Of a stretch of 64,000 nt of DNA, positions 61,336-64,000 are shown piece after piece (positions within the stretch are counted from its first letter, which is position 1; each line of letters starts with the position of its first letter). Both the position numbers and the translations under genes were made by a program. The stretch spans positions 248,001-312,000 of the forward strand of contig KE159818.1 in assembly GCA_000403495.2 (NCBI GenBank). Direction: 5' to 3'. The notes under the pieces were generated by a model. That model did no database searches and was not told the DNA's origin. It was given only the letters and a program-made list of their open reading frames with translations. Origin of the DNA: Lachnospiraceae bacterium 10-1 (GTDB lineage Bacteria > Bacillota > Clostridia > Lachnospirales > Lachnospiraceae).

Positions 61336-62520
61336 TTATTCACCTGTATATGTTGCATAAGGAATATTTACACGCCATGTTCCTACAACGTTTGCTGAAT
61401 CTACATCTGCAAACTTGTCTGCACCACTCATAAAGTTCTGAGCGATCTGAGCAATTGTATTAGCCATACCTTCTGCATCCTGCTTAATTGTACCAATCAT
61501 GGTTCCTTTGTTAATTGCATCTTTTGCAGCGTCTGTAGCATCTACACCAAATACAGGAATTACTGTAGCGCTGCCATCTTCTTTGTTATAACCTGCATTC
61601 TGCAGTGCTGTAACAGAACCAATTGCCATTTCATCATTGTTAGCGATAACAAGCTCAATCATGTTGTTGTTTGCTTCACTATACTGAGACATAGCTGTCT
61701 GCAGGTACTCTGTAGCTGCTGCTGCAGACCATGCTCCATCCTTGTCTACCAGGTACTTATCGCTGTTGTTGCTGTCATAGAAGGAAAGAGCTTCTTTTCC
61801 AGCTTCCTTCAAAATCTTATCAGCATCTTCCACACCATACTGTGTACGTGCATCAGCTTCTGCATTACCTTCCTGACCTTTGAACATAACGTAAGAAATA
61901 ACGCCATCACCATTTAAGTCAACAGTATCATAATTCTCAACCAGATACTGGCCAATCATTTCACCCTGCATATGACCTGCCATTTCATAATCAGTACCTA
62001 CAAATACAGCCTTGTCATAAGCAGTAACTACATCTTCGCTTACGGAACGGTTGAAAAATACAACCGGAATACCTGCTGCAGTTGCTTTTTCGATGATGTT
62101 CTTTGTTGTATCATCGGAACCAGTATCTACCTGGTTAACTACCAGAAGAGATGTTCCCTGAGCAATTGCTGTGTCAATCTGCTCTGTCTGGGTTGTCTGG
62201 CTATTGTTACTGTCGTAATCCTGATATGCAACACCTGCTGCATCAAAAGCACTGTCCAATGCGGAACGTACGCTGGAGATGTAAGTATCACCATAAGTAT
62301 AGTAGAATACGGATACTGTACCTTCTACTGCTGCCTCAGCCGGAGCTTCCTCTTCAGTTGATGCTTCCTCTTCAGTTGATGCTGCCTCTTCTTCAACCGG
62401 CGCTGCTTCCTCTGTTTGTGCTTCTGCTGTAGCTGGTGTTTCTGTTTCCTTGTTTCCGCAAGCTGCCAAGCTGGCAACTGTCATTGCGGCAACCAACAAT
62501 AAAGCAATTTTCTTTTTCAT
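61336..62520 (-). CDS. mglB: Galactose/glucose-binding lipoprotein MglB
   Basis: 394 residues. The lipobox is TVASLAACGNK, then a Glu/Ala-rich linker (about 25-65) with a duplicated STEEEA unit. The periplasmic-binding fold has VSVFYYTYGDTYISSVRSAL and VNQVDTGSDDTTKNIIEKA. The Ca-binding EF-like loop DLNGDGVISYVMF is the hallmark of E. coli GGBP, and ELVIANNDEMAIGSVTAL and FGVDATDAAKDAI complete the sugar site. It is anchored outside the membrane and feeds MglC. It is the first gene of mglBAC behind a near-consensus promoter. Confidence 0.93.
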   Translation of the reverse strand: MKKKIALLLVAAMTVASLAACGNKETETPATAEAQTEEAAPVEEEAASTEEEASTEEEAPAEAAVEGTVSVFYYTYGDTYISSVRSALDSAFDAAGVAYQDYDSNNSQTTQTEQIDTAIAQGTSLLVVNQVDTGSDDTTKNIIEKATAAGIPVVFFNRSVSEDVVTAYDKAVFVGTDYEMAGHMQGEMIGQYLVENYDTVDLNGDGVISYVMFKGQEGNAEADARTQYGVEDADKILKEAGKEALSFYDSNNSDKYLVDKDGAWSAAAATEYLQTAMSQYSEANNNMIELVIANNDEMAIGSVTALQNAGYNKEDGSATVIPVFGVDATDAAKDAINKGTMIGTIKQDAEGMANTIAQIAQNFMSGADKFADVDSANVVGTWRVNIPYATYTGE

Positions 62521-62597
62521 TTTTTCCTCCCTATTTCTCGCTCAATTTGAGCATTTTTTATTTGAACGTCAACAAAATTACTGTTCGTTCGAAATTT

Positions 62598-62626
62598 ATT
62601 ATAATATAATCCATAATAGTTTTCAA
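62598..62626 (-). promoter_or_regulatory. Sigma-A promoter of mglBAC
   Basis: TTGAAA (62626-62621), 17-base spacer, TATAAT (62603-62598) on the minus strand, about 75 bases upstream of mglB. The palindrome GCTCAATTTGAGC at 62540-62552 in the leader could be an operator. Confidence 0.75.
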
Positions 62627-62701
62627 TAAGCTTTTTACTTTTTTAATAATTTACAGAAAATTTTAATTTACAAAAAATCAAATATTAATACAAAAAAATG
62701 T

Positions 62702-63583
62702 TTATAGCAATCCTTTCTCTTCCAAAAATTGTCTTGCTACTTCCTGATCTTCTTCTCCATTTACCTCTACCTCATAATTCATCCGCTGCATTTCCTCTTC
62801 GGTAATAAGACCATTCAGCTTTTCTAATACAGCCTTAATCTCAGGGTATTTTTCAAGGGCTTCCTTGCGGACTACTGTTCCGGCATCAAAAGTTTCAAAA
62901 AAACCATTATCATCTGTAAGCAGTACCAGATCATTGGCTGCAAGCTGTGCATCTGTGGTAAATGCATTGATCACATCTACTTCCTTGTTTTTCAGTGCTT
63001 CATACTTTAATGCAATTTCCATCTGCTTTGTATCCTTAAACTGCATCTGGTATGCCTCGCAAAGTCTGCTATATCCGGTTTCCAATTCGATATAATCCGG
63101 ATTTCCCCCAAAAATAAGCTCTCCTGATGCTGCCGCCAAATCTGAATAAGTAGAAAGGCCATACTGCTGCGCTGTATCCCCCCTAACTGCTAATCCATAG
63201 GTATTTGAAAATCCATACAAACCAGTCCAGGTAAGACCAAGTGCATCATACTCTGCCAAAAGCTGTTGATACAGCTTTTCATCATCCTTTTCCATCTCTT
63301 CCTTTTTTAGAACATTAAGCCATGCCGTTCTGGTGTATTCCGGATACAGATCAAACTCTCCTTTCACAAGCGCCGGATGAATGTTGGTTGTTCCGCCGCC
63401 CACTCCTTTTGTAATTTCAACCTCATAATCGGTTTCGGCCTCGATTAGCTGAGCTATGATTTCTGTCAAAATATACTGCTCCGTCATAGGCTTGGAAGCA
63501 ATCTTTACAGGTTCCTTTTTCCCGCAGGCGCATAAAATCAGCGCCATGCATACCACTAGTAAAAATGCAATTCTTTTTTTCAT
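62702..63583 (-). CDS. opuBC: Osmoprotectant (glycine betaine/choline) ABC binding lipoprotein
   Basis: 293 residues from the ATG at 63583, which has AAGGAGG six bases upstream; a longer frame to 63631 has no such site. The lipobox is MALILCACGKK. The ProX/OpuBC pattern is IASKPMTEQYILTEIIAQLI, VEITKGVGGGTTNIHPALVK and GEFDLYPEYTRTAWLNVLKK. It is anchored outside the membrane and binds quaternary amines. It follows the ATPase gene by 44 bases; the permease is not in the window and may lie upstream. The choline versus betaine preference is not readable. Confidence 0.88.
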   Translation of the reverse strand: MKKRIAFLLVVCMALILCACGKKEPVKIASKPMTEQYILTEIIAQLIEAETDYEVEITKGVGGGTTNIHPALVKGEFDLYPEYTRTAWLNVLKKEEMEKDDEKLYQQLLAEYDALGLTWTGLYGFSNTYGLAVRGDTAQQYGLSTYSDLAAASGELIFGGNPDYIELETGYSRLCEAYQMQFKDTKQMEIALKYEALKNKEVDVINAFTTDAQLAANDLVLLTDDNGFFETFDAGTVVRKEALEKYPEIKAVLEKLNGLITEEEMQRMNYEVEVNGEEDQEVARQFLEEKGLL

Positions 63584-63627
63584 AATTTTCCTCCTTTTGT
63601 ATCTCACAAGATTATTTTGTACTATTT

Positions 63628-64000
63628 TCATCTGCTAATTAACTGCTCCACAAATTTATCCCTGGGCGACCTTAAAAGTTCATCTTTAGTCCCCTCCTGC
63701 CATATTACACCATCCTTCATAATTATAATGCGGCTTCCCAATCGAAAAGCTTCCCCAATATCATGAGTAATAAATACAATTGTAATTCCGGTTTTCTGCC
63801 ACAAACCTGCCAGTCCTTCCTGTAAGGTTTTTCTTGTAATCTCATCTACTGCTCCAAAAGGCTCGTCCATAAGCAGAATATCCGGATCTGCTGCCATGGC
63901 TCTTGCTATCCCCACCCGCTGCTTTTGTCCGCCGGACAACTGTCTGGGAAAGCGGACTGCCAGTTCAAAAGGAAGTTCCACCATTTCCAGCATTCTTCTT
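63628..64000 (-). CDS. Osmoprotectant ABC transporter ATPase, 5' end outside the window
   Basis: The last 124 codons of an ABC ATPase are visible; the frame is open to base 64000, so the N-terminus with Walker A lies beyond the window. The signature FPRQLSGGQKQRVGIARAMA, Walker B ILLMDEPFGAVDEITRKTLQ and switch His IVFITHDIGEAFRLGSRII are intact. The FGAVD and HDIGEA forms match the OpuBA/OpuCA/ProV group. No CBS domain follows, as the protein ends at FVEQLISR. It is read with the binding-protein gene. Confidence 0.9.
   Translation of the reverse strand, partial: RRMLEMVELPFELAVRFPRQLSGGQKQRVGIARAMAADPDILLMDEPFGAVDEITRKTLQEGLAGLWQKTGITIVFITHDIGEAFRLGSRIIIMKDGVIWQEGTKDELLRSPRDKFVEQLISR

Noticed and set aside
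1-64000. CRISPR arrays, insertion sequences, prophage genes, rRNA operons
   Set aside because: No regularly spaced repeats, transposase or integrase motifs, phage structural genes or rRNA signatures were seen on either strand.

Overview
The window looks like a chromosomal segment of a motile, anaerobic, low-GC Firmicute, most likely a member of the Lachnospiraceae (Roseburia/Agathobacter/Lachnoclostridium type). The evidence is a Bacillus-like mbl-flhO-flhP junction, a type III glutamine synthetase, a YqgF/IreB/DUF1292/YlbF/RNase J cluster, PTS and CUT1 sugar operons with YesMN-type control, and a tRNA gene without an encoded CCA. Nearly every gene is on the minus strand. The few plus-strand genes (yjfB-like, a DUF1905/C39-like fusion, an HPr-like gene, a NudC-type Nudix gene, an AraC regulator) are single units set against this.

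Layout, left to right. 1-2700: rod/hook-type flagellar genes (the first cut by the window edge) downstream of an mreB/mbl gene. 2707-7630: uvrB-uvrA. 7998-11182: an A+T-rich three-gene island encoding a DUF1016/YhcG nuclease, a SIR2-like protein and a DUF262 protein, read in that order and set between housekeeping genes. 11461-19153: a glycan-utilisation locus with a YesM/YesN two-component pair, a CUT1 ABC importer and a GH5 glycosidase. 19273-23501: ftsE-ftsX-M23 hydrolase-S41 protease, a cell-separation module. 23569-27910: a CdaR/PucR-type regulator, yjfB-like, a CPBP protease, CvfB, an acyl-ACP thioesterase and tRNA-Gln(CUG). 28117-30977: a DUF1905/C39-like fusion and glnN, the latter with an attenuator-like leader. 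31240-43020: a translation and RNA cluster (TrhP-like U32, TrmR-like methyltransferase, short MltG-like protein, YlbF, RNase J, DUF1292, RuvX, IreB, MtaB, ThiI, cysteine desulfurase, RsmE, PrmA). 43152-47924: NudC-type Nudix, aldo/keto reductase and a pair of lipoproteins (DUF5722 and BMP family). 48075-51992: a fructose operon (fruK, fruA, HPr, DeoR). 52237-54209: a Y-family polymerase with a YolD-like partner under an SOS promoter. 54255-58022: HAD phosphatase, an EIIBCA PTS permease and a divergent AraC regulator. 58027-62520: a small InlB-repeat membrane protein and the mglBAC galactose importer. 62702-64000: part of an osmoprotectant ABC importer.

The best candidate for an undescribed system is the DUF1016-SIR2-DUF262 island. 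It has intact catalytic motifs in all three proteins, an ATGATTGA stop/start overlap between the last two genes, its own extended -10 promoter and base composition unlike its neighbours. It reads as a candidate anti-phage module, but that function is inferred. A second point is a pair of complementary HPr proteins: the one in the fru operon keeps His15 but has Lys in place of Ser46, while a separate HPr-like protein keeps the Ser46 region and lacks His15, as Crh does.

All assignments come from reading motifs by eye. No database search was run, so substrate specificities of transporters and glycosidases are approximate.
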